Positions 17,531 through 26,711 of a stretch of 64,000 nt of DNA are shown here, piece by piece. Both the position numbers and the translations under genes were made by a program. Source of the stretch: Aquicoccus porphyridii (GTDB taxonomy: Bacteria > Pseudomonadota > Alphaproteobacteria > Rhodobacterales > Rhodobacteraceae); assembly GCF_008369105.1 (NCBI RefSeq), contig NZ_VINQ01000001.1:248001-312000 (forward strand). Reading direction: 5' to 3'. How positions within the stretch are numbered: position 1 is the stretch's first letter; each line of letters opens with the position of its first letter. The notes under the pieces were generated by a model. The model was not told the origin of the DNA. It saw nothing but the letters and a program-made list of their open reading frames with translations, and did no database searches.

Positions 17531-18920
17531 TCCGCCACAGCCACCGCGCCCGCCAAAGCCGCCGGCGCGCGTGGGGCGCGTGTCGCTCTGGCGCTATGCC
17601 AGGCTGTTTCGCGCGGATATCCTTTCGGCCCAGCCGGCCCGGCTTTATCGCGCGTGGATGGCCGAGTTTCGAACGCCGTTCTTTCGCTCTTACATGTGCA
17701 ATCAGCCCGAGCTGGTCGATCTGGTGCTGCGCAAGCGACCGGATGATTTTCCCAAGTCTGACCGGATTCGCGAGGGGCTGGCGCCGCTTCTGGGCAACTC
17801 GGTCTTTGTCACCAATGGCGAGACCTGGAAACGCCAGCGCCGGATCATCGACCCGGCCTTCGAGGGCGGGCGGTTGCGCGATGTGTTTCCGGCGATGTGG
17901 GATGCGGGACAGGCGGCGGTGGCGCGGCTGGCCCCGTTGGCGGGGGGTGTGCCGGTCGAGATCGAGGCCCAGACCAGCCATGCGGCGGCGGATGTGATCT
18001 TTCGCACGTTGTTTTCCATCCCGATCGAGCACCAGGTGGCGGGGCAGGTGTTCGAGACCTTTCGCGAGCATCAGCGTGCCCAGCCGGTGCTCAATCTCGG
18101 CGCGGTTCTGCCCCTGCCGAAATGGTTCCCGCGCTTTCACAGCCGCGAGACGCGGCGCACCGCGCGCAAGATCCGGACGCTGATCACGCAACTGACTGCC
18201 GAACGGATGCGCGCGATCGAAGCGGAGCGCGCGCCTGATGATCTGGCCACCAAGATCATGACCACGCCCGACCCCGAGACCGGGGAGCGGTTCGGCACCG
18301 ATGAAATGGTCGATCAGGTGGCGATCTTTTTCCTCGCCGGACATGAAACATCGGCGAGTGCGCTGGCATGGTCGCTTTATCTTCTGGCGATGCATCCCGA
18401 GTGGCAGGAGCGGGTGGCGGACGAGGCGCGGGCGGCGTTCGATCCCGAAAAGGTCTATTTCTCGACCGTGTCGAAGCTCAGGGTCTCGCGCGATGTCTTT
18501 CGCGAGGCGATGCGGCTTTATCCACCGGTGCCGATGATGGTGCGCGAGGCGACGTGCCCGGAACGTTTCCGCGATCGCGATGTGCCCAAGGCCAGCCAGA
18601 TCGTGCTGTCGCCGTGGCATCTGCACCGGCATGAACGGCTTTGGGAGCGGCCCGATGCGTTCGATCCGGCACGGTTTCAGACCGAGAACGGCAAGACCTG
18701 TTTGCGCAATGCCTATATCCCGTTCTCGGCCGGGCAGCGCGTCTGCCCGGGGTCGGGGTTCGCGATGATCGAGGGGCCGCTCATCCTGTCGATGCTGGTA
18801 CGGGCCTATCGGTTCGATCTGGTTGCCGAGCGCCCGGCCATGCCGGTGGCCCATCTGACGGTGCGCGGCAAGGACGGGATATGGCTTCGTATCGGCAAGC
18901 GTGACCCGGCCGGGCCGTGA
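17508..18920 (+). CDS. cytochrome P450
   Basis: 470 residues with all core P450 motifs: I-helix AGHETS (277-282), ExxR in EAMR (Glu333, Arg336), and the haem loop FSAGQRVCPG with Cys413 as thiolate ligand. The I-helix acid-alcohol pair (Glu280-Thr281) favours normal monooxygenation. The N-terminus is proline-rich without a membrane anchor. Overall it resembles the CYP4/CYP102-like branch often found as single genes in marine alphaproteobacteria. No ferredoxin or reductase gene is adjacent. The start overlaps the upstream hydrolase gene; a second ATG follows directly at 17511. Substrate unknown. Confidence 0.92.
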   Translation: MMTALPPDPPQPPRPPKPPARVGRVSLWRYARLFRADILSAQPARLYRAWMAEFRTPFFRSYMCNQPELVDLVLRKRPDDFPKSDRIREGLAPLLGNSVFVTNGETWKRQRRIIDPAFEGGRLRDVFPAMWDAGQAAVARLAPLAGGVPVEIEAQTSHAAADVIFRTLFSIPIEHQVAGQVFETFREHQRAQPVLNLGAVLPLPKWFPRFHSRETRRTARKIRTLITQLTAERMRAIEAERAPDDLATKIMTTPDPETGERFGTDEMVDQVAIFFLAGHETSASALAWSLYLLAMHPEWQERVADEARAAFDPEKVYFSTVSKLRVSRDVFREAMRLYPPVPMMVREATCPERFRDRDVPKASQIVLSPWHLHRHERLWERPDAFDPARFQTENGKTCLRNAYIPFSAGQRVCPGSGFAMIEGPLILSMLVRAYRFDLVAERPAMPVAHLTVRGKDGIWLRIGKRDPAGP

Positions 18921-18923
18921 AGC

Positions 18924-18939
18924 GGGGCCACGCGGCCCC
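18924..18939. terminator. hairpin between convergent P450 and grxD genes
   Basis: GGGGCC-ACGC-GGCCCC fills most of the 27-base gap between two converging genes. No T-run, so termination is only plausible. Confidence 0.4.
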
Positions 18940-18947
18940 GGTCGACT

Positions 18948-19310
18948 TTACGCGTTGGCTTCGCGGATCTTCTCGGCGGCGTCCTTGTCATAGGTCACGC
19001 CGCTCTTCTCGAAAAGCTGGTCAAGCTCGCCCGAGAGGGTCATCTCGGTGATGATGTCGCACCCGCCGACAAACTCGCCCTTGACGTAAAGCTGGGGAAT
19101 GGTGGGCCAGTCGGAATAGTCCTTGATGCCCTGACGGATGGCGTCATCGGCGAGCACGTTCACATCGAGAAAATCGACGCCTATGTAGTTCAGCACCCCG
19201 GCCACGCGCGAGGAGAAACCGCATTGTGGCATGGCCTTGGTGCCTTTCATGAAAAGCACCACGTCGTTGGCTGTGACTGTTTCGTTGATCTGTGTCTTTG
19301 CGTCGGTCAT
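18948..19310 (-). CDS. grxD: monothiol glutaredoxin, Grx4 type
   Basis: 120 residues with the CGFS active site (Cys30), which defines class II monothiol glutaredoxins that bind and hand over [2Fe-2S] clusters. The glutathione-binding elements KGT, WPTIPQLYV and GGCDI are present. It is the last gene of a minus-strand set purL-bolA-hyp-grxD. BolA proteins form cluster-bridged heterodimers with Grx4, so the bolA gene only 323 bases upstream is a probable partner. Confidence 0.96.
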   Translation of the reverse strand: MTDAKTQINETVTANDVVLFMKGTKAMPQCGFSSRVAGVLNYIGVDFLDVNVLADDAIRQGIKDYSDWPTIPQLYVKGEFVGGCDIITEMTLSGELDQLFEKSGVTYDKDAAEKIREANA

Positions 19311-19373
19311 GTCATTATCCTTTGCTTGGGCTGCGCCGATTTCATCCGGCGCGATGGGCTTGGGGCCTTGGCG

Positions 19374-19613
19374 TCAAACGTTCTTGTCATCCTTGTTGGC
19401 GTTGACCTCGTTCGGGTCAAAATCCTCATGGTCATACCCGTCTTCATCCTCTGACAGGGCGGTCACATGGGTCGTGCCGGTTTCCTCGTCATATTGAAGC
19501 CCGTATTGGGCGCGTCCTTCGGATTTGTAGCGCCTGTATTCGTGAATACCGGCATAGAGAAACACCAGCACAAAGGGTGACAGGATCAGTGCGGCGATCA
19601 GGCGGGGGTCCAT
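19374..19613 (-). CDS. small single-pass membrane protein, conserved hypothetical
   Basis: 79 residues. An N-terminal hydrophobic helix (about residues 5-23, RLIAALILSPFVLVFLYAG) is followed by a charged, strongly acidic cytoplasmic or periplasmic tail rich in Asp and Glu. It lies 19 bases after bolA and 63 bases before grxD on the same strand, so it probably belongs to that operon. No function can be assigned. Confidence 0.65.
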   Translation of the reverse strand: MDPRLIAALILSPFVLVFLYAGIHEYRRYKSEGRAQYGLQYDEETGTTHVTALSEDEDGYDHEDFDPNEVNANKDDKNV

Positions 19614-19632
19614 GAGCGGCGCTCCTTCAGGG

Positions 19633-19869
19633 TCAGTCGGGTGCGCGTGTGGTCAGGGCCAGCGCGTGAAGTTCTCCTTCAGGGCCGTCCATCTTGCCTT
19701 TGAGTGCGGCGTAAACGGTGCGTTGCTGCTGCACCCGGTTCATTCCGCGAAATCCCTCGTCGATCACGAGGGCCGACATGTGACGCCCGTCTGCGCCCTC
19801 GACCGTGATCTGGGCGTTCGGGAAGCTCTCGCGGAGCAGGTTTTCGAGTTCATGCGCATAAAGCGGCAT
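19633..19869 (-). CDS. bolA: BolA/IbaG family protein
   Basis: 78 residues with the compact class II KH-like fold and the conserved His-containing segment (MSALVIDEGFRGMNRVQQQRTVY). These proteins pair with monothiol glutaredoxins in iron-sulfur cluster handling and iron sensing, and grxD is two genes downstream. It is short, closer to IbaG than to classical BolA. The gene follows purL by 131 bases. Confidence 0.92.
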   Translation of the reverse strand: MPLYAHELENLLRESFPNAQITVEGADGRHMSALVIDEGFRGMNRVQQQRTVYAALKGKMDGPEGELHALALTTRAPD

Positions 19870-20000
19870 TTCGATGGTTCTCCCTCATGGTTTCAGGTGA
19901 ATCTAGGTCGCGCGCGGCGTGGGTGCAAGGGAGGTTGCCGGTTGTTGTGCAAAGACATCTTGCGGATGTGCGTCTGGATTTCCGGGTGCTGCCCTGATGA

Positions 20001-22166
20001 TCAGCCCAGCACTGTTTCGAAGGATGCCCGATAGGTCGCGGCAAGATCTTCGAGCGGGGCGGCACTTTTGCCGAACCTGACATCTGTGCCGGTGAAGCGC
20101 CCGACCGTGCGGATGGTCACGCCCGCCTGACCGGCGGCGAGCATCAGCGCCTCGGCCTGATCGAAGTTGCAGGCGACGAGGTAACGCGCCTGATCCTCGC
20201 CGAAGAGATCGGCCATGTCGTCGCTGTCGATCTGCACGCCGACGCCGCCTGCTTCGGCCATCTCGAACGCGGCCAGCGCGAGGCCGCCATCGGAGAGGTC
20301 GGTGCAGGCCTTGATCAGCGCGTGGTTGGTGCGGATGAAATCGCCATTGCGCTTTTCGGCGTCGAGATCGACCGGCGGGGCGTCGCCCTCAACACGGTTG
20401 AAGACCTCGGCGAGCAAGGCCGACTGACCCAGATGACCCTGGGTCTCGCCCATGAGCAGGGCCACGTGACCATCGCGCGGCAGACCGAGAATGGCCTCGT
20501 CCTCGGACTTGATCAGGCCGACGGCGGCAATCGTCGGTGTGGGCAGGATCGCGACACCGTCGGTTTCGTTGTAAAGCGAGACATTGCCCGACACGATCGG
20601 CATGTCGAGTGCGGCGACCGCCGCGCCGATGCCTTTGATCGCGCCGACGAACTGTCCCATGATCTCGGGCTTCTCGGGATTGCCAAAATTGAGGTTGTCG
20701 GTGCTGGCCAGCGGCGTGGCGCCGGTGGCGGTGAGGTTGCGATAGGCCTCGGCCACGGCCTGCTTGCCGCCCATTTCAGGGTTGGCCTTGACATAGCGCG
20801 GGGTCACGTCCGAGGTGAAAGCCAGCATCTTGCCGGTGTCATGCACCCGGGTCACGCCCGCGCCAAAGCCGGGCGTGCGTACCGTGTCGGCCATGACCAT
20901 GGTGTCGTATTGTTCGTAAACCCATTGCTTTGCGGCATAATTTGGCGATGAGATCAGCGCGCGCAACCCGTCGATCGGGTCGATCCCCGGCACGCTTTCG
21001 GGATCGAGCGGTTCGGCGGGCGGGGTTTCGACCCAGGGGCGGTCATATTCCGGGGCTTCCGAAGAAAGCTTGGAGAGCGGCAGATCCGCCATGACCGAAT
21101 TGCCGTGCAGGATCAGGAAGCGATCTTCGGGGATGGTTTCGCCGACGATGGCGAAATCGAGATCCCATTTCTCAAACACCGCTCGGGCCTCGGCCTCTTT
21201 CTCGGGGCGCAAGACCATCAGCATGCGTTCCTGGCTTTCCGAGAGCATCATCTCGTAGGCGGTCATCGCCGCCTCGCGCTGGGGCACGTCGTCGAGTTGC
21301 AACTTGACGCCAAGCCCGCCCTTGTCGCCCATCTCGACCGCCGAACAGGTCAGGCCCGCCGCGCCCATATCCTGGATCGAGATGACCGCGCCGGTGGCCA
21401 TCAGTTCAAGCGTCGCCTCCATCAGGCGTTTCTCGGTGAACGGGTCGCCGACCTGAACGGTGGGGCGTTTTTCCTCGATCGACTCGTCGAACTCGGCGCT
21501 GGCCATGGTGGCACCGCCGACGCCGTCGCGCCCGGTCTTGGCACCGAGATAGACCACCGGCATGCCGACGCCGCTGGCGGCGGAATAGAAGATGCGATCC
21601 GCATCGGCCAACCCGGCGGCAAAGGCATTGACGAGGCAATTGCCGTTATAGGCTGGATCGAACCGGACCTCGCCCCCCACCGTGGGAACGCCGAAACAAT
21701 TACCATAGCCGCCGATGCCTTCGACCACGCCATGCACCAGTTGCCGGGTCTTTGGGTGGCTGGTTTCGCCAAAGGACAGCGAGTTCATCGCGGCGATGGG
21801 GCGCGCGCCCATGGTGAAGACATCGCGCAGGATACCACCCACGCCGGTCGCCGCGCCCTGGTAGGGTTCGATATAGGAGGGATGGTTGTGGCTCTCCATC
21901 TTGAAGATCACAGCCTGGTTGTCGCCGATGTCGATCACGCCGGCGTTCTCGCCCGGTCCGCAGATCACCTGTGGCCCGGTCGTGGGCAGGGTGCGCAGCC
22001 ATGTCTTGGAGGATTTGTAGGAACAATGTTCGTTCCACATGGCCGAGAAGATGCCAAGCTCGGTAAATGTCGGCTGCCGCCCGATGATTTCAAGGATGCG
22101 CGCGTATTCGTCGGGTTTGAGCCCATGCGCGTCGATCAGGTCTTCGGTGATGGCAGGTTCGGTCAT
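20001..22166 (-). CDS. purL: FGAM synthetase large subunit PurL
   Basis: 721 residues, the small (Bacillus/alphaproteobacterial) form that needs separate PurS and PurQ, both present at 6.7 and 8.0 kb. It forms formylglycinamidine ribonucleotide from FGAR, ATP and ammonia. Typical segments include [10 protein letters not shown] near the N-terminus, [21 protein letters not shown] and [11 protein letters not shown]. The start [16 protein letters not shown] at 22166 fits the family; longer in-frame extension upstream has no support. It is divergent from the diaminopropionate lyase gene. Confidence 0.97.
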   Translation of the reverse strand: MTEPAITEDLIDAHGLKPDEYARILEIIGRQPTFTELGIFSAMWNEHCSYKSSKTWLRTLPTTGPQVICGPGENAGVIDIGDNQAVIFKMESHNHPSYIEPYQGAATGVGGILRDVFTMGARPIAAMNSLSFGETSHPKTRQLVHGVVEGIGGYGNCFGVPTVGGEVRFDPAYNGNCLVNAFAAGLADADRIFYSAASGVGMPVVYLGAKTGRDGVGGATMASAEFDESIEEKRPTVQVGDPFTEKRLMEATLELMATGAVISIQDMGAAGLTCSAVEMGDKGGLGVKLQLDDVPQREAAMTAYEMMLSESQERMLMVLRPEKEAEARAVFEKWDLDFAIVGETIPEDRFLILHGNSVMADLPLSKLSSEAPEYDRPWVETPPAEPLDPESVPGIDPIDGLRALISSPNYAAKQWVYEQYDTMVMADTVRTPGFGAGVTRVHDTGKMLAFTSDVTPRYVKANPEMGGKQAVAEAYRNLTATGATPLASTDNLNFGNPEKPEIMGQFVGAIKGIGAAVAALDMPIVSGNVSLYNETDGVAILPTPTIAAVGLIKSEDEAILGLPRDGHVALLMGETQGHLGQSALLAEVFNRVEGDAPPVDLDAEKRNGDFIRTNHALIKACTDLSDGGLALAAFEMAEAGGVGVQIDSDDMADLFGEDQARYLVACNFDQAEALMLAAGQAGVTIRTVGRFTGTDVRFGKSAAPLEDLAATYRASFETVLG

Positions 22167-22380
22167 TTTCGCGTGTCCCCCGGGTTCCGGCGCCCTTGTC
22201 CGTTGGCTGGCGTCCTCATACGACAAGGGAGCGGGGCATGGAAGGGGCAAGCACCGCGTTTATGGCCTGTGCGAGATGCCCGGCGGAGCGTATTCGGGAC
22301 AGGATGCGGATGGCACGCGCTATGGGGTTGCAGCCGTGTGGCAAAAGACCAAGACTGGCGACGAAAAAAGGGGGCAGGGC

Positions 22381-23397
22381 ATGCGCAAATTCAACAATCC
22401 GTGGCGAGGCAGGGGACTGGCAGAGGGGACGCTTGGGGATGTGCCCTGGCCCGCCGCAGACGCGCGCGACGTGGGCGCGCTCCTGGCACGCTGCCCGTTT
22501 CATGATCCGACCCCACTTGTCCGGTGTGACGGCTTTGCAGGTGCGGGTGAGGTTTTTGTCAAGGATGAGCGCACCCGGATGGGGCTGGGCAGTTTCAAGG
22601 CGCTTGGCGCGGCCTATGTGATCGCGCGCGATGCGGCAGAGGGCCGGGCGCGGGGGCGCACCTATGTCGCGGCGAGCGCGGGTAATCACGGGCTGTCGGT
22701 CGCGGCGGGCGCGATGGCATTCGGCGCACGTGCGGCGATCTATCTGAGCGATGCCGTGCCCGAAACCTTTGCCGCGCGCCTGCGTGGGATCGGTGCACAG
22801 GTGGAGCGTGCCGGCGCCACCTATGAGGAGAGCATGCGCGCGGCGATGCAAGCGGCTGAAGATAACGCGTGGATGCTGTTGTCCGATTCGTCTTGGCCCG
22901 GCTATTTCGACCGGCCATGGCGGGTGATGGAGGGATACCTGGCGCTGGCCGACGAGGTGGTGCAGGCGATGGACGAGCCGCCCACCCATATCCTGTTGCA
23001 GGCGGGTGTTGGCGGGCTGGCCGGGGCCTGTGCGGCCGCGTTCCGCGCGGCATGGGGTGATTACCCGCAGATCGTGGTGGTCGAGCCGGACGCGGCTCCG
23101 GCGTTGATGGAGAGCGTGCGGGCGGGACGAGCGGTGGTCACGCAAGGGCCGGTTTCGGCCATGGGGCGGCTCGATTGCAAGGAACCCTCGCTCATCGCGC
23201 TCAAGGGGCTGGCGCGCGATGCGGATGATTTCGTCACGATCAGCGAGGATGAGGCGGCGGCGGCGATGCCGCGACTGGCCGAGGCGGGGTTGGCGAGCAC
23301 GCCGTCGGGTGGGGCCGGGCTGGCGGCGCTTTTGGCGATGGAACCGCTGGGGCCGGATGCGCGGGTGCTGTGCATCCTGAGCGAGGCGCCGGAATGA
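22381..23397 (+). CDS. diaminopropionate ammonia-lyase-like PLP enzyme
   Basis: 338 residues, fold-type II PLP enzyme. The Schiff-base lysine is Lys73 in GSFKALGAA, with the phosphate-contacting ASAGNHG around residues 102-108. The AGNHGLSVA and LLSDSSWPGY segments match diaminopropionate ammonia-lyase (DpaL/YgeX), which splits 2,3-diaminopropionate to pyruvate and two ammonia. It is shorter than Escherichia coli DpaL (about 398 residues), so a related alpha,beta-elimination on another amino acid is possible. Its stop overlaps the start of the M24 hydrolase gene as ATGA, showing co-translation. AGGG precedes the ATG at 22381. Confidence 0.85.
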   Translation: MRKFNNPWRGRGLAEGTLGDVPWPAADARDVGALLARCPFHDPTPLVRCDGFAGAGEVFVKDERTRMGLGSFKALGAAYVIARDAAEGRARGRTYVAASAGNHGLSVAAGAMAFGARAAIYLSDAVPETFAARLRGIGAQVERAGATYEESMRAAMQAAEDNAWMLLSDSSWPGYFDRPWRVMEGYLALADEVVQAMDEPPTHILLQAGVGGLAGACAAAFRAAWGDYPQIVVVEPDAAPALMESVRAGRAVVTQGPVSAMGRLDCKEPSLIALKGLARDADDFVTISEDEAAAAMPRLAEAGLASTPSGGAGLAALLAMEPLGPDARVLCILSEAPE

Positions 23398-24533
23398 TGC
23401 GCGGCTTTTCCGAGGCGGAGTATCGCGCGCGCGTCGACCGGGCGCAGGCCGCCATGGAGCGGTTGGGGCTCGCTGCGCTGTTGCTGACGACCGAACCCGA
23501 TATTCGTTATTTCACCGGATTTCTCACGCGGTTCTGGGAAAGCCCGTCGCGCCCGTGGTTTGTGATCCTGCCCATGGCGGGCGAGCCGATCGCGGTGATC
23601 CCGTCGATCGGGGCGGCCCTGATGGGGCGGACATGGTTGCGCGACATCCGCACATGGGCCGCGCCCAACCCTGCCGATGACGGGGTGAGCCTGCTCGGCA
23701 AGGCGCTGCACGAGGTGGCGCGGGGTGGCAAGGTCGGCATTCCGTCGGGCCCTGAGACACATCTGCGGATGCCGCTGGCCGATTTCGGGCGGTTGCAGGC
23801 CGTGGGCATTGATTTCGGCGACGATGACGGCATTGTTGCGCGGCTGCGGGCGGTGAAATCCGAGGATGAAATCGCCAAGATCGCGCAAAGCTGTGCCATC
23901 GCGGGCCGGGCCTTCGAGCGGATGGGCGAGGTTGCGCGCCCGGGCGTCGCCATGGAGGAGGTGTTTCGCGGGTTCCAGCGTCTGCTGCTGGAGGAGGGCG
24001 CGGATTGGGTGCCCTACGTGGCGGGCGGGGCGGGGCCGTTGGGCTATTCCGATGTGATTTCGCCCGCTGACGAGACGCCATTGGCCGAAGGCGATGTTCT
24101 GATGCTCGATACCGGCGCGGTGTGGGACGGGTATTTCTGCGATTTCGACCGGAATTTTGCCATTGGCACGGCCAATCCGAGGGCCGAGGCCGCGTGGTCG
24201 CATCTGATCGAGGCGACGCTGGCGGGCGAGGCGGCGGCACAGCCCGGTGCGCGGGCGCGCGACGTCTGGGCGGCGATGGCGCGCGTCGTGGGCACAGGTG
24301 AAACCGCCGGGCGGCTGGGCCACGGGTTGGGGATGCAACTGACCGAGGGGCTGTCGTTGAGCGCGCGGGATGATACCGAACTGCAACCGGGGATGGTGAT
24401 CACGCTTGAACCCGGGATCGAGACGGCGGAGGGGGTTTTCATGGTGCATGAGGAAAACATCGTTATTCGCGCGGATGGTCCACAACGGCTCAGCCCGTTT
24501 GCCAGCGGCCCGTTGCCGGTGATCGGGAGGTAG
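23394..24533 (+). CDS. M24 family metallohydrolase (Xaa-Pro peptidase/ectoine hydrolase-like)
   Basis: 379 residues with a creatinase-type N-terminal domain (1-150) and a pita-bread catalytic domain. Metal ligands typical of M24 are visible: Asp239 and Asp250 in LDTGAVWDGYFCDFDR, then His in GRLGHGLG, Glu in LEPGI and Glu in HEENIV. The family includes aminopeptidase P, creatinase and the ectoine hydrolase DoeA/EutD. Because the neighbours are a diamino-acid lyase and an AstE/DoeB-type deacylase, hydrolysis of an amidine ring or N-acylated diamino acid is as likely as dipeptide cleavage. Two adjacent ATG codons (23394, 23397) are possible starts. Confidence 0.85.
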   Translation: MMRGFSEAEYRARVDRAQAAMERLGLAALLLTTEPDIRYFTGFLTRFWESPSRPWFVILPMAGEPIAVIPSIGAALMGRTWLRDIRTWAAPNPADDGVSLLGKALHEVARGGKVGIPSGPETHLRMPLADFGRLQAVGIDFGDDDGIVARLRAVKSEDEIAKIAQSCAIAGRAFERMGEVARPGVAMEEVFRGFQRLLLEEGADWVPYVAGGAGPLGYSDVISPADETPLAEGDVLMLDTGAVWDGYFCDFDRNFAIGTANPRAEAAWSHLIEATLAGEAAAQPGARARDVWAAMARVVGTGETAGRLGHGLGMQLTEGLSLSARDDTELQPGMVITLEPGIETAEGVFMVHEENIVIRADGPQRLSPFASGPLPVIGR

Positions 24534-24650
24534 GGGGATGATACCGGGCCAGACGGTGACGAACGCAGGGCCTACGCCCCGTTGGCGGTTGTCATGGGGG
24601 CGGGCGATGCCGATAATCGAGGCGGTGTCGAAGTTGTCAGGAGACGCAAC

Positions 24651-24704
24651 ATGCTTCTGGCCGCATCACGGGATGAGACGGGTGACTCGCACGAGAAGCT
24701 CTAG
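24651..24704 (+). CDS. possible 17-codon leader ORF before the AstE-like gene
   Basis: ATG with a strong CAGGAGA ribosome binding site, 17 codons (MLLAASRDETGDSHEKL) and TAG. The stop is followed three bases later by the ATG of the AstE-like gene, in the same frame, and that gene has no good binding site of its own. It could be a translational-coupling leader. Very short; may be chance. Confidence 0.3.
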   Translation: MLLAASRDETGDSHEKL

Positions 24705-24707
24705 CAG

Positions 24708-25751
24708 ATGGTAAAGCGTGCCCCTTTCCGGATCGGCCAGCAGACGGTCGCTCCCGGCACACGCCGCACGGTCGACCTTCCGGTCAGCGTAATGTCGGAT
24801 CACACCCCGGTCACGATGTCGACCCACGTCATCCATGGTCGGCGCGATGGGCCGGTCGTGTTCGTGAGTGCGGGGGTGCATGGGGACGAGATCATCGGCG
24901 TCGAGATCGTGCGTCGCCTGCTGCGCATGCCCAGCCTGAAAAGTCTGCGTGGCACGCTTGTCGCGGTGCCGATCGTCAATGCCTTCGGTTTCCTGAGCAA
25001 TTCCAGGTATCTGCCCGACCGTCGCGACCTCAACAGGTGTTTTCCCGGCACCGAGGGTGGCTCGCTCGCGTCGCGTCTGGCGCATATCTTCATGGATGAA
25101 ATCGTCGCGCGCTGTGATCTGGGAATCGACCTGCATTCGGCTGCCGTGCATCGCACGAACATGCCCCAGATCAGGATTTCACCCAACAATCGCGAAACAT
25201 TTCGATTGGCCCGCGTGTTTGGCGCGCCGGTGATTCTTTACTCGCGGTTGCGTGAGGGTTCTTTGCGCGCGGCGGCCAAGGAGTCGGGTGTCGATGTCCT
25301 GCTTTATGAAGCGGGCGAGGCGTTGCGCTTTGACGAGATGGCCGTGCGGGCCGGTGTGAGCGGCATTCTGCGGGTGTTGCGGGATCGGCAGATGCTTCCG
25401 TCAAAGGGTATATCGAAACCGAGACGCAAGTCGCTGGTGTCGATATCCAGCCGCTGGCTGCGCGCGCCACAGGGCGGGTTGCTCAGATCCTTCAAATCCG
25501 AGGGCGACATGGTCGAGGCGGGCGAGACACTGGCCGTTGTCTCGGACCCGTTCGGCGAGGTCGAAATACCCGTCGATGCGGACCGTGCGGGGTTGATCGT
25601 CGGGCGCACCGTGTTTCCGAGCGTGAACGAGGGCGATGCGCTGTTTCATGTGGCGCAGGTCGCCGATACGGATGACGCGGAGGAAACGTTGGAATTTCTC
25701 TCGACGCAACTCGAAGAGGACCCGCTTTTTGATGAGGATGCCATCATTTGA
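24708..25751 (+). CDS. succinylglutamate desuccinylase/aspartoacylase family protein
   Basis: 347 residues of the AstE/AspA-DoeB group (COG3608) in the M14 zinc carboxypeptidase fold. Zinc ligands are in GVHGDE (residues about 55-60) and DLHSA (about 143), with the substrate Arg in DLNRCFPG. The C-terminal 90 residues form a barrel-sandwich-like domain (GDMVEAGETLAVVSDPFGE). Family enzymes remove acyl groups from N-acyl amino acids, for example N-acetyl-diaminobutyrate in ectoine breakdown. It lies 174 bases after the M24 gene on the same strand and probably completes the same pathway. Start ATG 24708 agrees with family N-termini. Confidence 0.85.
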   Translation: MVKRAPFRIGQQTVAPGTRRTVDLPVSVMSDHTPVTMSTHVIHGRRDGPVVFVSAGVHGDEIIGVEIVRRLLRMPSLKSLRGTLVAVPIVNAFGFLSNSRYLPDRRDLNRCFPGTEGGSLASRLAHIFMDEIVARCDLGIDLHSAAVHRTNMPQIRISPNNRETFRLARVFGAPVILYSRLREGSLRAAAKESGVDVLLYEAGEALRFDEMAVRAGVSGILRVLRDRQMLPSKGISKPRRKSLVSISSRWLRAPQGGLLRSFKSEGDMVEAGETLAVVSDPFGEVEIPVDADRAGLIVGRTVFPSVNEGDALFHVAQVADTDDAEETLEFLSTQLEEDPLFDEDAII

Positions 25752-25802
25752 TGAATCCGAGCCGCACGCGCCCGGGAGGCGCGTGCCCCGGTGCGCGCTG
25801 GT

Positions 25803-26711
25803 TCATTCCCACTCCATCTGTTCGTAGGTGGTTTGCGCGTTGCGGCCTGCGAGGCTTTCGAATTGTTCGAGGTAAGACCAGGCGGATTGGTCGATGCCCG
25901 GCGCATCCATGATATCCCCGCCCGCGTCGATCAATGCACCGATTCTCGTGCGCAGGTTGACAAGGTAATCATAGCTGTCCCGGCGTGCGGTGGAGAGGTC
26001 GGTCGCCTGTCCGTGGCCGGGCACGATATGGCCGGGATCGAAGGCTTCCATGGCCTCGAAGGTGGCGATCCAGCTTTTGACATTGGACTGGCCCCCGACG
26101 CCAAGTATGCGGTCGACATAGACGATATCGCCGGTGAACATCACATCATGGTCGGCAAGCCAGACAAGGCTGTCACCGGGCGTATGGGCCTGTCCGAAAT
26201 GCATGATCTCGAAGGTGACTCCTCCAGTTGCAAGCGTGTGCTTGGTTTCGAAGGTGACATCCGCGTGGGAGGGCATGGTCCCTTCAAGCCCGTCACCGAT
26301 CAGTTGTGACAGATTGCTCATCTGCATCGAGCCGCGATCCTGTTGGTCTTCGATCGCGGCTTTCGAGGCTAGTATGGTCGCGCCCTGCGCCTGCCAGTAG
26401 CCATTGCCGAGCCAGCGGTGATCCTGCCCGCCGGTGTTGATCACGTGGGTCACGGGTTGGTCGGTGATCGTGTCGATGGTGGCGTCGATCATCGCGGCCC
26501 CCTGCCACGATCCGCCCGGGTCGATGAGCACCACGCCATCGTCGGTGACCACGACGCCAAAGGTGGCGTTGTTGCCGAGATTTTCGGGGTTGCGCTGTTC
26601 CTTGGGACCAACAAGCGCCCAGATGCCTTGCGCCACCGGCTGGATATCGAGGGTTTGCGCGGCAGCCAAGCCCGGCGCGGCGATGAGAGCGGTAATCAGG
26701 ACCCGGATCAT
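25803..26711 (-). CDS. exported metallo-beta-lactamase-fold protein with degenerate zinc site 1
   Basis: 302 residues with a signal peptide (MIRVLITALIAAPGLAAAQ). The MBL fold is clear: DDGVVLIDPGGS, HTPGD, FTGD and VPGHGQ supply the later metal ligands. In place of the usual HxHxDH the sequence reads NTGGQDHRWLGN, so the two leading histidines are gone while Asp-His remain. This could leave one metal site or a changed chemistry. The signal-peptide start at 26711 is preferred; an in-frame ATG at 26870 has a better ribosome binding site (AAAGGA) but would add 53 odd, cysteine- and arginine-rich residues before the signal peptide. Confidence 0.8.
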   Translation of the reverse strand: MIRVLITALIAAPGLAAAQTLDIQPVAQGIWALVGPKEQRNPENLGNNATFGVVVTDDGVVLIDPGGSWQGAAMIDATIDTITDQPVTHVINTGGQDHRWLGNGYWQAQGATILASKAAIEDQQDRGSMQMSNLSQLIGDGLEGTMPSHADVTFETKHTLATGGVTFEIMHFGQAHTPGDSLVWLADHDVMFTGDIVYVDRILGVGGQSNVKSWIATFEAMEAFDPGHIVPGHGQATDLSTARRDSYDYLVNLRTRIGALIDAGGDIMDAPGIDQSAWSYLEQFESLAGRNAQTTYEQMEWE

